From IMG/VR virus record IMGVR_UViG_3300025704_000010, positions 37,018 to 101,017 of that record: DNA of 64,000 nucleotides. The stretch is one strand, 5' to 3'. Origin of the DNA: a virus. Below the pieces are notes generated by a model, which saw only the letters and a program-made list of their open reading frames with translations, had not been told where the DNA came from and did not search any database. Positions 6,631 to 13,453 of the stretch are shown piece after piece. Both the position numbers and the translations under genes were made by a program. Numbering within the stretch: position 1 is the stretch's first letter; the number at the start of each line of letters is the position of its first letter.

Positions 6631-6674
6631 GGTAATGTCTGTCTCTTCCTCTATAGGATAATAGACATAGTACC
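6631..6674 (+). promoter_or_regulatory. foldable leader before the 6716 gene
   Basis: GGTA (6631-6634) with TACC (6671-6674), TGTCT with AGACA, and an inner TCCT/AGGA hairpin form a nested structure ending 41 bases before the next ATG. It may be an mRNA leader structure or a small RNA end. Confidence 0.4.
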
Positions 6675-6715
6675 CGGAATCTTATTAATCAAATGTCTAA
6701 ATTAAATAAACAATT

Positions 6716-6907
6716 ATGAAAATTTCATCAGTAAAGGTTTTAAGATCAGCAGCTGGATATTACATAGGTCGTACAGAGAATGGTATGCCTTATGATAGAC
6801 AGTCACGTTATCATAAAACTAAGCAAGAAGCAGAACACACATTAAAAGTAATCAAACATAACCAGGAGAGAGAATATATATCGTATTGTAATCTCCATAA
6901 TAATTAA
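6716..6907 (+). CDS. small hypothetical early protein
   Basis: 63 residues, basic, with the segment SAAGYYIGRTENGMPYDRQS followed by a helical KTKQEAEHTLKVI stretch. The YYIGR-x-x-x-G-x-P-x-x-R pattern is common among small phage proteins of unknown role. It starts behind the structured region and is followed closely by a lipoprotein gene. Confidence 0.65.
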   Translation: MKISSVKVLRSAAGYYIGRTENGMPYDRQSRYHKTKQEAEHTLKVIKHNQEREYISYCNLHNN

Positions 6908-6911
6908 TCTT

Positions 6912-7343
6912 ATGAAATATATATCAATATTCTTTCTCTTAGTATCTATAATGAGCTGTGAAAAAGAGCCTCTTGAAATAGTAGAGGTACAACAACCGCC
7001 TGTTGATACACTCACAGTGTATGCTGTGAATGTGGAATCATATGTATGGGATAGTGTTAATAATACTACAATCATAAATTATAAGTATTATGCATGGGAT
7101 AGCTTTGATATGCCAGTATATATGCTAGCATGGTTTGCAACAAACCCACCAACTGATACACAAAGTGATTGGTTAGAGTGGGCTATGGACACATCAAATA
7201 CAAATCCGGATTACTTTATATATACTACATCAAATTACTATATGAGTCTATATGATGTATCATATTGGAATGGAGACTATGAGTATAATCAGTTAGACTT
7301 ATCAGATCTAATAATCAACGGTGATTCAATCGTACCATTATAA
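6912..7343 (+). CDS. secreted lipoprotein of the early region
   Basis: 143 residues with a type II signal peptide: MKYISIFFLLVSIMSC ends in a lipobox with Cys16, the lipid anchor, followed by EKEP, a charged sequence typical of Bacteroidetes surface lipoproteins. The mature part is acidic and aromatic, rich in Tyr, Trp and Asp with beta-type alternation (for example YKYYAWDSFDMPVYML). It is followed by a two-helix membrane protein. Early phage lipoproteins often block superinfection by binding the phage receptor in the outer membrane; this is a plausible but unproven role. Confidence 0.8.
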   Translation: MKYISIFFLLVSIMSCEKEPLEIVEVQQPPVDTLTVYAVNVESYVWDSVNNTTIINYKYYAWDSFDMPVYMLAWFATNPPTDTQSDWLEWAMDTSNTNPDYFIYTTSNYYMSLYDVSYWNGDYEYNQLDLSDLIINGDSIVPL

Positions 7344-7378
7344 AAACAAATTAATTAATCAATAAACAATTAGAAATT

Positions 7379-7708
7379 ATGAAACATTTATTCAGGTCAT
7401 TATTAAAATTATTATTCGTAGTAGTACTACCTATATTATTTATAGTAGGAGCATACATGATACTAACCATGTATGAGACATCCGCAGTTATACTTATAAC
7501 TTTACTGTTAGTGGGCATAGCAATAGTAGCTAACTCTGTTGTGTATTTAGTCTTTATGTCCAAGGTAAGAATGTTACCTAAAGCATCTATAGAAATAGTA
7601 CCAATATTTGGATTTGCATTTGGTGTAGATCCTCATCACAAGATTGATGAAATCTCTTGGTTGATGCTATTACCGTTTGTATCAATAGAATTTACATCAA
7701 AAAAGTGA
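7379..7708 (+). CDS. early membrane protein, two transmembrane helices
   Basis: 109 residues. Two hydrophobic helices are clear, about residues 10-30 (LFVVVLPILFIVGAYMIL) and 36-59 (AVILITLLLVGIAIVANSVV). A C-terminal cytoplasmic or periplasmic part of about 45 residues ends in TSKK. Preceded by the leader AATTAGAAATT-ATG. It may work with the lipoprotein upstream at the envelope. Family not recognised. Confidence 0.75.
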   Translation: MKHLFRSLLKLLFVVVLPILFIVGAYMILTMYETSAVILITLLLVGIAIVANSVVYLVFMSKVRMLPKASIEIVPIFGFAFGVDPHHKIDEISWLMLLPFVSIEFTSKK

Positions 7709-7731
7709 ACCACAGTTCATACAAACAGTAC

Positions 7732-7763
7732 CAGTAGTTAGTTATATATAATATATACTACTG
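7732..7763 (+). terminator. hairpin after the membrane protein gene
   Basis: CAGTAGT (7732-7738) pairs with ACTACTG (7757-7763) around an AT-repeat loop that can itself pair. There is no T-run, so termination is uncertain. Confidence 0.45.
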
Positions 7764-7804
7764 TAGTTAGGCCTTGTAGAATAAAATAATGAGTGGTGGG
7801 CAAA

Positions 7805-7858
7805 ATGGATAGTAATAATACCTTTTATATAATTGTTTAGGGTTGCGTTACTATCCAT
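7805..7858 (+). repeat. perfect 11-bp inverted repeat upstream of motif copy 4
   Basis: ATGGATAGTAA (7805-7815) and TTACTATCCAT (7848-7858) are perfectly complementary with a 32-base spacer, ending 12 bases before the promoter-like motif. It could be an RNA hairpin ending the previous transcript or a binding site for a dimeric protein. Confidence 0.6.
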
Positions 7859-7870
7859 ACTTGTTACTCT

Positions 7871-7893
7871 AACTGCTCCCTTCCTCACTTATG
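7871..7893 (+). promoter_or_regulatory. early promoter-like motif, copy 4
   Basis: CTGCTCCCTTCC begins at 7873 and TATG at 7890, spacing 17. The next ATG is at 7927. Confidence 0.72.
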
Positions 7894-7926
7894 GAATAAA
7901 TTAAATAATAATCAATTAAAATAATC

Positions 7927-8454
7927 ATGGCAAATCAATTTAAGATCAATGAGATCATAGTAAATAACATATTAAAAAATGTTTTAATACCAAACACACC
8001 GTGTAATAATGAACATATATTCAATATTATAATGAGAGAGTTACCAGATCATGCTAAAGAGATTATATTACATCTAAGTTTATCTAAAGATGAGTATAAT
8101 ACTGTTAGTATAGGTGATTTTGTAACATTAGAACCATTAAGTTACCACCCAGGATCAGAGTTTGAATGGGATATACTTGAAGATATGGGCCTAAGCCCAG
8201 GTAATGGAAGAGTATATGGTAAAGTCACAGGTGATTCATCATGGGGTAATGATAAGTTTAACCCATTTTATAGCTCTATCAAAGTAGATTTATTCTATCA
8301 TGATAAACAAAAGAAGCTAAAAACATATGATCACCAAGTAAATCCATTAGATTTGACCAAGGTTAATGAGTCTGATATAAAATATTTTGATATATTAGAT
8401 ACAGACGTAGTTATAAATCAAGAGGAATTATTTCCAGAAGATAAAACAGATTAA
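7927..8454 (+). CDS. hypothetical early protein
   Basis: 175 residues, acidic, soluble. The N-terminus is helical (NEIIVNNILKNVLIP). The middle contains VSIGDFVTLEPLSYHPGSEF and NGRVYGKVTGDSSW, which look like beta strands of a small barrel (an SH3- or KOW-like impression). The C-terminus is acidic, ending ELFPEDKTD. It starts a three-gene unit with 8456 and 8649 behind motif copy 4. Family not recognised. Confidence 0.7.
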   Translation: MANQFKINEIIVNNILKNVLIPNTPCNNEHIFNIIMRELPDHAKEIILHLSLSKDEYNTVSIGDFVTLEPLSYHPGSEFEWDILEDMGLSPGNGRVYGKVTGDSSWGNDKFNPFYSSIKVDLFYHDKQKKLKTYDHQVNPLDLTKVNESDIKYFDILDTDVVINQEELFPEDKTD

Positions 8455-8455
8455 A

Positions 8456-8668
8456 ATGGCAGATATATCAATGGAGTTACTACAAAGTGAACAAAAAGCA
8501 TGGCGTGCATTAGATAATGCATTAAACCGTGTAGATGGAAAGAATATGTCTTTTGGGAGATATATGAATAATAAGTATAATATGGGTAATGACACACTTG
8601 CTAATGAAGAAAGTGAGTCTTTGGCCGTACTTATACTATTAAAGGACCATGTCAAAGAAATCAGATAG
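8456..8668 (+). CDS. small hypothetical protein
   Basis: 70 residues, helical and acidic, with the block NMSFGRYMNNKYNMGN in the middle. The start codon follows the previous stop with 1 base between (TAAAATG), and the end overlaps the next gene by 20 bases. Function unknown. Confidence 0.65.
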   Translation: MADISMELLQSEQKAWRALDNALNRVDGKNMSFGRYMNNKYNMGNDTLANEESESLAVLILLKDHVKEIR

Positions 8669-8900
8669 ATTTGGCATAGTTAAGTATAAAGTCTTGTCAG
8701 ATCCCAATTTATCTATTCAAGCAAAAGGGTTATATAGTCTCATAGCATGTTATGCAGATAAAAACCGTGAAGCATATCCGTCTGCTTCAACACTTGCTGA
8801 CTCAATGGATGTATCACAAAGATATGTCTTTAAGCTCTTAAAAGAGTTGAGACAGCATAATTACATAAAAAGAGTAAAAGGCAAACTAGTTATTATTTAA
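8649..8900 (+). CDS. winged-helix DNA-binding protein
   Basis: 83 residues forming a single winged helix-turn-helix domain of the type found in phage replication initiators and DnaD-like proteins (HTH_36). The diagnostic run is LSIQAKGLYSLIACYAD, then EAYPSASTLADSMDVSQRYV as HTH helices, then LLKELRQHNYIKRVKGK as third helix and wing. Probably a regulator of the early region or an initiation factor. It is short, so it is only the DNA-binding part of larger relatives. Nothing in the sequence shows its operator. Confidence 0.78.
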   Translation: MSKKSDRFGIVKYKVLSDPNLSIQAKGLYSLIACYADKNREAYPSASTLADSMDVSQRYVFKLLKELRQHNYIKRVKGKLVII

Positions 8901-8999
8901 GTGATAGCTATATAAGTGCAGTTTATTTTTGAATTTAACTAATAATTTCTTATAATTAGTGAGCCAAGGTAAGTTATATTTATATCTTTGTTAATAGAT

Positions 9000-9266
9000 A
9001 TGATAGTACAACTACCCAATGGCCGTATAATTGAGTGCTCAGTAGAGCAATACCTCTCGTTAACTGATGATGAGGTAAAAGATCTTAATGGCTTAAGTTC
9101 AGCATACACAAAAGAAGTGGTTAATCCCTTTTATAATGCTTTCTCAGGTAAAACAGTAGTAGTAGACTATGAACTAGAGTTCATAGATGAAAATGAACCT
9201 GCATTAGATGAGATAGAAGCATATGAAAAGCTTGATGACCCATATTTTCATTCAGATGACGTGTAG
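9000..9266 (+). CDS. small acidic hypothetical protein
   Basis: 88 residues starting at the ATG at 9000. Very acidic, with a pattern VQLPNGRIIECSVEQYLSL then DDEVKDL that resembles small phage proteins describing a beta hairpin followed by a helix. The C-terminus ends YFHSDDV. The 100 bases upstream hold a weak hairpin (ACTAAT/ATTAGT near 8938-8960). Function unknown. Confidence 0.65.
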   Translation: MIVQLPNGRIIECSVEQYLSLTDDEVKDLNGLSSAYTKEVVNPFYNAFSGKTVVVDYELEFIDENEPALDEIEAYEKLDDPYFHSDDV

Positions 9267-9307
9267 TCATCACAAAATCAATTATTAATTTTTTAAAATC
9301 AAAAAAA

Positions 9308-9925
9308 ATGCAAAGCAAAGTCAATGTATGTGCAGATGACATGGGTAATGTTATCAATCAATCAAAAAACAATTCAGAGTATGGTTATGTAAGACTGCAA
9401 CAAGTTAGAGTTACATTTGGTAACAATGGCTGGGTTAAAAAGTCTAATGTATCAACGTTACTACAGGGTAAGGTAGAAGACTTACAATCCCTAAACTTTA
9501 AAGCAGGTGATGAAATAGCTGGTAAGATTGTTATCAAAGAACAATTAGATCCATTTAATTCTAATGATCCTGAAAGAGATTATAAATATGCAGGTGATAC
9601 TGGTATAGTATGCTGTGTTGATGGTCAACCTATATATAGGAAAGCAATGTTTACAGCTGATACAACAGCTCAAGACGTGCTAATAGCTCACACTAATGGG
9701 CAAGACATCAAAGATGCTAATGGTACTAGCAGTGCAAAATCTAATTCTATAAGTGTACCTGCAGCTAGTGTAGAAGAAGCATTTGATATTAAAACAGAAG
9801 GTTTTGATAATTCTACAGTAGATGATGTAGATGATTTAGAAGAAAGCAATGATACTGAGACAGAAGAAGTTACTGATAAAGTAGAAGAACTTGTAGAAGA
9901 AGAGGCTGAAACCTTTGAACTATAA
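9308..9925 (+). CDS. putative single-stranded DNA-binding-like protein with acidic tail
   Basis: 205 residues. Residues 1-110 are beta-rich (VRLQQVRVTFGNNGWVKKS, DEIAGKIVIKEQL, GIVCCVDGQPIYRKAMF). Residues after about 160 form a highly acidic, disordered tail ending EEEAETFEL. A beta domain plus acidic C-terminal tail ending in a hydrophobic residue is the architecture of phage SSB proteins, where the tail recruits replication enzymes. A second SSB-like protein is encoded at 17856-18527, so the two may divide early and replicative roles. No clear OB signature is visible, so this call is tentative. It ends just before a strong hairpin. Confidence 0.55.
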   Translation: MQSKVNVCADDMGNVINQSKNNSEYGYVRLQQVRVTFGNNGWVKKSNVSTLLQGKVEDLQSLNFKAGDEIAGKIVIKEQLDPFNSNDPERDYKYAGDTGIVCCVDGQPIYRKAMFTADTTAQDVLIAHTNGQDIKDANGTSSAKSNSISVPAASVEEAFDIKTEGFDNSTVDDVDDLEESNDTETEEVTDKVEELVEEEAETFEL

Positions 9926-9957
9926 GAGTAGTTATTAATAATTTGTTTGGTTAAAAG

Positions 9958-9995
9958 GGGTTGTGTAAGTTTTTTAAGTAATTCTTATACAACCC
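9958..9995 (+). terminator. hairpin after the acidic-tail gene
   Basis: GGGTTGTGTAAG (9958-9969) pairs with CTTATACAACCC (9984-9995), 12 bp with one G-T pair. No long T-run follows. It ends 12 bases before motif copy 5, the same layout as the inverted repeat before copy 4. Confidence 0.6.
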
Positions 9996-10006
9996 TAATT
10001 AACTTT

Positions 10007-10029
10007 AACTACTCCCTTCCTCAAATATG
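10007..10029 (+). promoter_or_regulatory. early promoter-like motif, copy 5
   Basis: CTACTCCCTTCC begins at 10009 and TATG at 10026, spacing 17. The next ATG is at 10068. It differs from copies 2-4 by one base in the upstream box. Confidence 0.7.
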
Positions 10030-10067
10030 AGGACAACCTTTTACTAATCAATAACAACTAAACAATT

Positions 10068-10607
10068 ATGCTATCTCAGGAACAATTAGAACAACTTCAA
10101 CAACAACAACAACTAGACAATCTTTCCAGAAGGGAAGAACGTTACAGCTACTTTGGTATATTAGCTGAATATCAGCTTCATCCGCCATCATTAGTAAACT
10201 CTTTAAGTTACACCAAGCTAAATCCGTATCAACATTTTTTGTTTAAACGTGTACTTCATGGCCTTAAGGTTTATAAACCTGAAGAAGTTAGGAAGCTACA
10301 TTGGGACAAGAAACGTAGAATAACTAAGGTTTGGAAACGTGGACAGAGAGAGATAAATGCTTGGAAGCAAACTATTTGTAATAAGCGTGTAAATGCTTAT
10401 CTTAGCAATACATTCAAGCATTCTCCATTAGCACAGTATATTGCAAATATACCAGCTAGTGAAGTATTAGATGATTACACTAACACTATGAGTTTCAAAG
10501 AGTTAGGTATGACTTATGAGGATGTAATATTAAAATTTATGTCTTTGGGATTACTCCCTAAAAACTATTTAGAACTAAAAAATGAGCATCAAAAAAGTCT
10601 CAAATAA
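10068..10607 (+). CDS. hypothetical basic protein
   Basis: 179 residues. A Gln-rich N-terminus (EQLEQLQQQQQLDNLSRREE) precedes a basic helical domain containing PYQHFLFKRVLHGLKVYKPE and WDKKRRITKVWKRGQREIN. The charge and Trp/Lys/Arg content suggest nucleic acid or nucleoprotein binding. It starts a unit with the HNH-like gene behind motif copy 5. Family not recognised. Confidence 0.7.
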   Translation: MLSQEQLEQLQQQQQLDNLSRREERYSYFGILAEYQLHPPSLVNSLSYTKLNPYQHFLFKRVLHGLKVYKPEEVRKLHWDKKRRITKVWKRGQREINAWKQTICNKRVNAYLSNTFKHSPLAQYIANIPASEVLDDYTNTMSFKELGMTYEDVILKFMSLGLLPKNYLELKNEHQKSLK

Positions 10608-10608
10608 A

Positions 10609-10851
10609 ATGTCTAAACTGAATACTGCCTATTCTAAAAAGCGTAGGCAGTATTTAACAGACAAACCAATGTGTCATGCAAAGATCCATAAGTGTTCTTT
10701 GCAGGCTACTGATGTACATCATAAACATGGACGTGGCGTATACTACTTGGATACATCTACATGGTTACCAGTTTGCAGAAACTGTCACATGTGGATAGAA
10801 GAACACCCAGCTGAAGCCTATGAATTAGGTTTCTCAGGCTCAAGATCATAA
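10609..10851 (+). CDS. small HNH-like zinc protein
   Basis: 80 residues from the ATG at 10609 (leader TAAA-ATG; an upstream ATG at 10582 would overlap the previous gene). Residues show CHAKIHKC, then ATDVHHKHGRG, then LPVCRNCHMWIEEHP: two Cys pairs and an HH turn in the arrangement of compact HNH nucleases, where DVHH corresponds to the first His of the HNH core and the second Cys pair binds structural zinc. Phage HNH proteins nick DNA in packaging, recombination or homing. It is the last gene before the tRNA cluster. Confidence 0.72.
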   Translation: MSKLNTAYSKKRRQYLTDKPMCHAKIHKCSLQATDVHHKHGRGVYYLDTSTWLPVCRNCHMWIEEHPAEAYELGFSGSRS

Positions 10852-10857
10852 CTTTAT

Positions 10858-10934
10858 GGTCCTATAGCTCAACTGGATAGAGCAACAGCCTTCTAAGCTG
10901 TAGGTTCTAGGTTCAAATCCTAGTGGGATCACCA
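10858..10934 (+). tRNA. tRNA-Arg (anticodon UCU)
   Basis: Full cloverleaf: acceptor GGTCCTA with TGGGATC, D arm GCTC/GAGC, anticodon arm ACAGC-CTTCTAA-GCTGT with TCT at 10892-10894, T arm CTAGG-TTCAAAT-CCTAG, and an encoded CCA end. It reads AGA/AGG codons; AGA is the common Arg codon in this AT-rich phage. Confidence 0.95.
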
Positions 10935-11023
10935 GGCCGGATGATGGAATTGGTAGACATGACAGACTTAAAATCTGTTGAACTGGATAGTTCGTGTGGG
11001 TTCAAGTCCCACTCCGGCTACCA
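10935..11023 (+). tRNA. tRNA-Leu (anticodon UAA)
   Basis: Acceptor GGCCGGA with TCCGGCT (first pair G-T), anticodon arm ACAGA-CTTAAAA-TCTGT with TAA, a long class II variable arm (GAACTGGATAGTTC), T arm GTGGG-TTCAAGT-CCCAC and encoded CCA. It begins on the base after the Arg tRNA CCA, so the pair is processed from one transcript. It reads TTA, a very frequent codon here. Confidence 0.95.
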
Positions 11024-11097
11024 GGACTCTTAGCTCAGTTGGTCAGAGCACTCCGCTCATAACGGATAGGTCATAGGTTCAAGTCCTATAGGGTCCA
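11024..11097 (+). tRNA. tRNA-Met (anticodon CAU), possibly Ile-k2C
   Basis: Acceptor GGACTCT with AGGGTCC, D arm GCTC/GAGC, anticodon loop CTCATAA, T arm ATAGG-TTCAAGT-CCTAT. The anticodon stem has a C-T mismatch at its outer pair. The CCA end is not complete (CCT follows), unlike its two neighbours. The CAU anticodon could be elongator Met or an isoleucine tRNA modified to lysidine; I cannot tell which. Confidence 0.9.
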
Positions 11098-11113
11098 CCT
11101 TAAATGTAACATT

Positions 11114-11209
11114 ATGAAAAACAAATTAATTAGAATACTAACCTGGACATTAGTTCTGGCAACAACAATTATTATATGGCAAAAAATATTCAGTTGGATT
11201 ACTCTGTAA
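11114..11209 (+). CDS. 31-residue membrane peptide
   Basis: A short frame with MKNKLIRIL followed by a hydrophobic helix TWTLVLATTIIIW and a short aromatic tail. It begins 16 bases after the tRNA cluster and overlaps the start of the helicase gene by 34 bases. Similar tiny single-helix peptides occur at 30996 and 12918. Translation is plausible but unproven. Confidence 0.45.
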   Translation: MKNKLIRILTWTLVLATTIIIWQKIFSWITL

Positions 11210-12306
11210 ATAATAGACATGTAGTTCAACTAGAAGCATTAAATATAGCAGCTCAGCATAAAAGATGTGGTCTGGGCATTTCTATGGGTGTTGGTAAAAC
11301 ACGTATAGCTATACAACACCTTCAAAGGAACTTTAATCCTTTTGTACAGGCTTTAGTAGTAATACCTAAACATTCAGTATCTCAATCATGGATAGATGAA
11401 TTAGGTAAGATGAAAGTTGAAAAGTTAGTTAAGCATATAACGTTTACTACTTATCTATCATTAAAAAAACACAATCCAAATGACTATGATATAGTTTATT
11501 TAGATGAGTGTCACTCATTACTACCAGGTCATGAAATATTCTTATCACAGTTTCAAGGTAAAATATTAGGTTTAACAGGTACACCACCAAGAGATAAGAA
11601 GTCTGTAAAAGGCATGCTTGTAAACAAGTATTGTCCAATCAGATATACCTTTGATGTAGATGATGCAACAGAAAGTAATATACTTAATGATTATAAGATA
11701 ATTATACATGAGTTAGAGCTATCTGGTTTGCCTACATTGAAAAAGAAAAATAAAAATGGTGGGCACTGGTTTACTAATGAGAAGAAAGATTATGATTATT
11801 GTAATGGTAGAGTGGCAGAGGCACAGTCTCCTAAACAAATGCAATTTGCAAGGATCATGAGAATGAGAGCTTTGATGGATTATCCAACTAAAGAATCATA
11901 TGTAAAATCTATGGTTAAGAATATAGAGGATAAGTGTATAGTATTTGCTAATACACAAAAGCAGGCAGACCGTATCAGTAAGCATAGTTATCATTCAGGT
12001 AACCCTAAGTCAGAAGAAAATTTAGAATTATTTTCAGATGGAAGGATACACACTCTATCATGTGTGTTACAGTTATCAGAAGGTGTTACAATACCAAGGT
12101 TAAAACAAGGTATTATTATGCATGCATATGGTAATGAAAAGAAAACAGCACAAAGGATAGGTAGATTACTTAGATTAAATCCAACTGAGACAGCAATATG
12201 TCATATATTGTGTTACAAAAATACTCAAGATGTAAACTGGGTGTCATCTGCACTTAAATCCTTTGATCAATCTAAAATTAAACGTTATAACCCTTTAAAC
12301 AGATAA
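11176..12306 (+). CDS. superfamily 2 DNA helicase
   Basis: 376 residues with ordered SF2 motifs: I (Walker A) SMGVGKT (36-42), Ia ALVVIPKHSVSQSW, II DECH (110-113), III LTGTPP (133-138), then a second RecA-like domain with IVFANTQKQADRIS (motif IV), LQLSEGVTIP (motif V) and TAQRIGRLLRL (motif VI, arginine finger). It is compact, without accessory domains, like phage SNF2/UvsW-type helicases that remodel replication forks and recombination intermediates. It heads the replication block and is followed after 4 bases by a small zinc protein. Confidence 0.9.
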   Translation: MAKNIQLDYSVNNRHVVQLEALNIAAQHKRCGLGISMGVGKTRIAIQHLQRNFNPFVQALVVIPKHSVSQSWIDELGKMKVEKLVKHITFTTYLSLKKHNPNDYDIVYLDECHSLLPGHEIFLSQFQGKILGLTGTPPRDKKSVKGMLVNKYCPIRYTFDVDDATESNILNDYKIIIHELELSGLPTLKKKNKNGGHWFTNEKKDYDYCNGRVAEAQSPKQMQFARIMRMRALMDYPTKESYVKSMVKNIEDKCIVFANTQKQADRISKHSYHSGNPKSEENLELFSDGRIHTLSCVLQLSEGVTIPRLKQGIIMHAYGNEKKTAQRIGRLLRLNPTETAICHILCYKNTQDVNWVSSALKSFDQSKIKRYNPLNR

Positions 12307-12310
12307 AATT

Positions 12311-12550
12311 ATGGGAAGAATGAAAGAGCTCTTTATTGAGCAACAAGAAGAATTAGAGTACCGTGGTACGCATGATGCAATGATACACGGACTATCAAGA
12401 AAAGCAATTGAAGAGTATATAGATACCCATGATGAAACTCCATGCCCAAACTGTGGTGACCCAGCATTAATCAGAAATGAATCTAATGCTAAGTGCACAG
12501 AGTGTGCTCAGGAGTTTGTTTATGTTGGAGATGCCTTAAGATTTTTGTGA
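12311..12550 (+). CDS. small zinc-finger protein
   Basis: 79 residues, leader TAAAATT-ATG. The N-terminal half is helical and charged (MGRMKELFIEQQEELEYRG). The C-terminal half has one CPNCG pair and a CTEC pair 20 residues later, giving a four-Cys zinc ribbon. The arrangement of helix plus ribbon is common in small phage proteins near helicases. Its stop overlaps the next start (ATGA type). Confidence 0.72.
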   Translation: MGRMKELFIEQQEELEYRGTHDAMIHGLSRKAIEEYIDTHDETPCPNCGDPALIRNESNAKCTECAQEFVYVGDALRFL

Positions 12551-12798
12551 TGAGTGAAATAGATTTAATAACAGACTCAGGAGAAACTGTATGTATACAG
12601 TATTCTTATGATCCAGGAGAACCAGACCAATGGTATGATTCTAATGGAGATCCAGGTACGCCAGGTTATGGACCAAGTGTTGAAGTACATCACGTATGGT
12701 ATATTACTAAAGATAGAGTGGGTAACCTTGTATCTGTAGACGTGCAAGATTTATTAGAAGAAGACTTTGAAGAAAGAATATTAGAAACACATGAATAA
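12550..12798 (+). CDS. small hypothetical protein
   Basis: 82 residues starting at the ATG at 12550, which overlaps the previous stop; a longer frame from 12493 would lie inside that gene. It contains a Gly/Pro/Asp-rich turn region (GEPDQWYDSNGDPGTPGYGP) followed by a beta pair VEVHHVWYITKD and an acidic C-terminus. Function unknown. Confidence 0.68.
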   Translation: MSEIDLITDSGETVCIQYSYDPGEPDQWYDSNGDPGTPGYGPSVEVHHVWYITKDRVGNLVSVDVQDLLEEDFEERILETHE

Positions 12799-12931
12799 TA
12801 TAATTATAAAGGATATAATTAATCTATTAGATAATGTAGATACTTTACCAGGTTCCTCAAGAAGGAACTTGGAAGTAGCTATTGAGATATTAGAAGCACA
12901 ACTAAAAAAAAATACAAATGAAAGATCTTAA
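12791..12931 (+). CDS. small hypothetical protein (46 residues)
   Basis: A short frame starting with ATG 8 bases before the previous stop: MNNIIIKDIINLLDNV, then a predicted second helix RRNLEVAIEILEAQLKK. It fits the tightly overlapping gene chain, which is the main support. Function unknown. Confidence 0.5.
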   Translation: MNNIIIKDIINLLDNVDTLPGSSRRNLEVAIEILEAQLKKNTNERS

Positions 12932-13073
12932 AAAAATACATGATGGATTAAAGCATCATAACCAAGGTAGAACACGTGAAAAGATGGAACAAACCTACAA
13001 AATTATAGAATATGTAGCCTGGATGTTTGTTATAGGTATTGCAGTACTAATTGTACATAACTTAATAAAATGA
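12918..13073 (+). CDS. 51-residue single-pass membrane protein
   Basis: Overlaps the previous frame by 14 bases and the next start by 4. A basic, hydrophilic N-terminal half (KKIHDGLKHHNQGRTREKME) is followed by one hydrophobic helix VAWMFVIGIAVLIV and a short tail. Likely an inner-membrane micro-protein with its N-terminus in the cytoplasm by the positive-inside rule. Confidence 0.55.
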   Translation: MKDLKKIHDGLKHHNQGRTREKMEQTYKIIEYVAWMFVIGIAVLIVHNLIK

Positions 13074-13453
13074 AAGATCAGTTATTTATAGAAGGTACAG
13101 TAAAAGATGGAAAGTTACATTTTCCTATAAAAGCATTCAAGAATAAATATGAAGGCTTCTTCAAGGACCATAAGGATGGTGCAAGAGTAGAGATATTTAT
13201 TGGTATACAAGATGGTAAAGGTAGTAATCCACAGTTAGCTAGAGTACACGCAATGATACGTGAGATAGCAAATGAACTTGGTTATACCTTTGAAGAGGTA
13301 AAGTTACAAGTAAAAAGAAAAGCAGGCTTATGCTTTATGAAAAACAATAAAGAATATTGTAAATCATTTGCTAAGTGTGATAAAGAAGAATTGAATCTTG
13401 CTATACAAGCAGCTTTAGAAATAGGTGACTTTGCAGGTATGCAATTAAGATGA
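13070..13453 (+). CDS. putative recombination protein (NinB-like impression)
   Basis: 127 residues. The middle contains NPQLARVHAMIREIANELGY followed by TFEEVKLQVKRKAGLCF and SFAKCDKEELNLAIQAALEI. The helix with Q-x-x-R-x-H-x-x-x-R-x-I-A is similar to the core helix of lambda NinB-type proteins, which act with RecF-like pathways on single-stranded DNA. The similarity is judged by eye and may be wrong. It ends convergently with the opposite-strand gene, overlapping it by 9 bases. Confidence 0.55.
   Translation: MKDQLFIEGTVKDGKLHFPIKAFKNKYEGFFKDHKDGARVEIFIGIQDGKGSNPQLARVHAMIREIANELGYTFEEVKLQVKRKAGLCFMKNNKEYCKSFAKCDKEELNLAIQAALEIGDFAGMQLR

Larger units (their letters stand above)
6389..6715 (+). 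other. gene-free structured region
   Basis: 327 bases with no plausible gene. It contains a long imperfect inverted repeat (arms 6489-6502 and 6576-6589, with an inner helix 6504-6509/6565-6570) and a second foldable element at 6631-6674 directly before the next gene. No T-loop signature of a tRNA is present and no clear copy of the early promoter motif, although TCTCTTCCTCTATAGG at 6643-6658 is loosely similar. A second noncoding RNA or a structured leader is likely. Confidence 0.5.
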
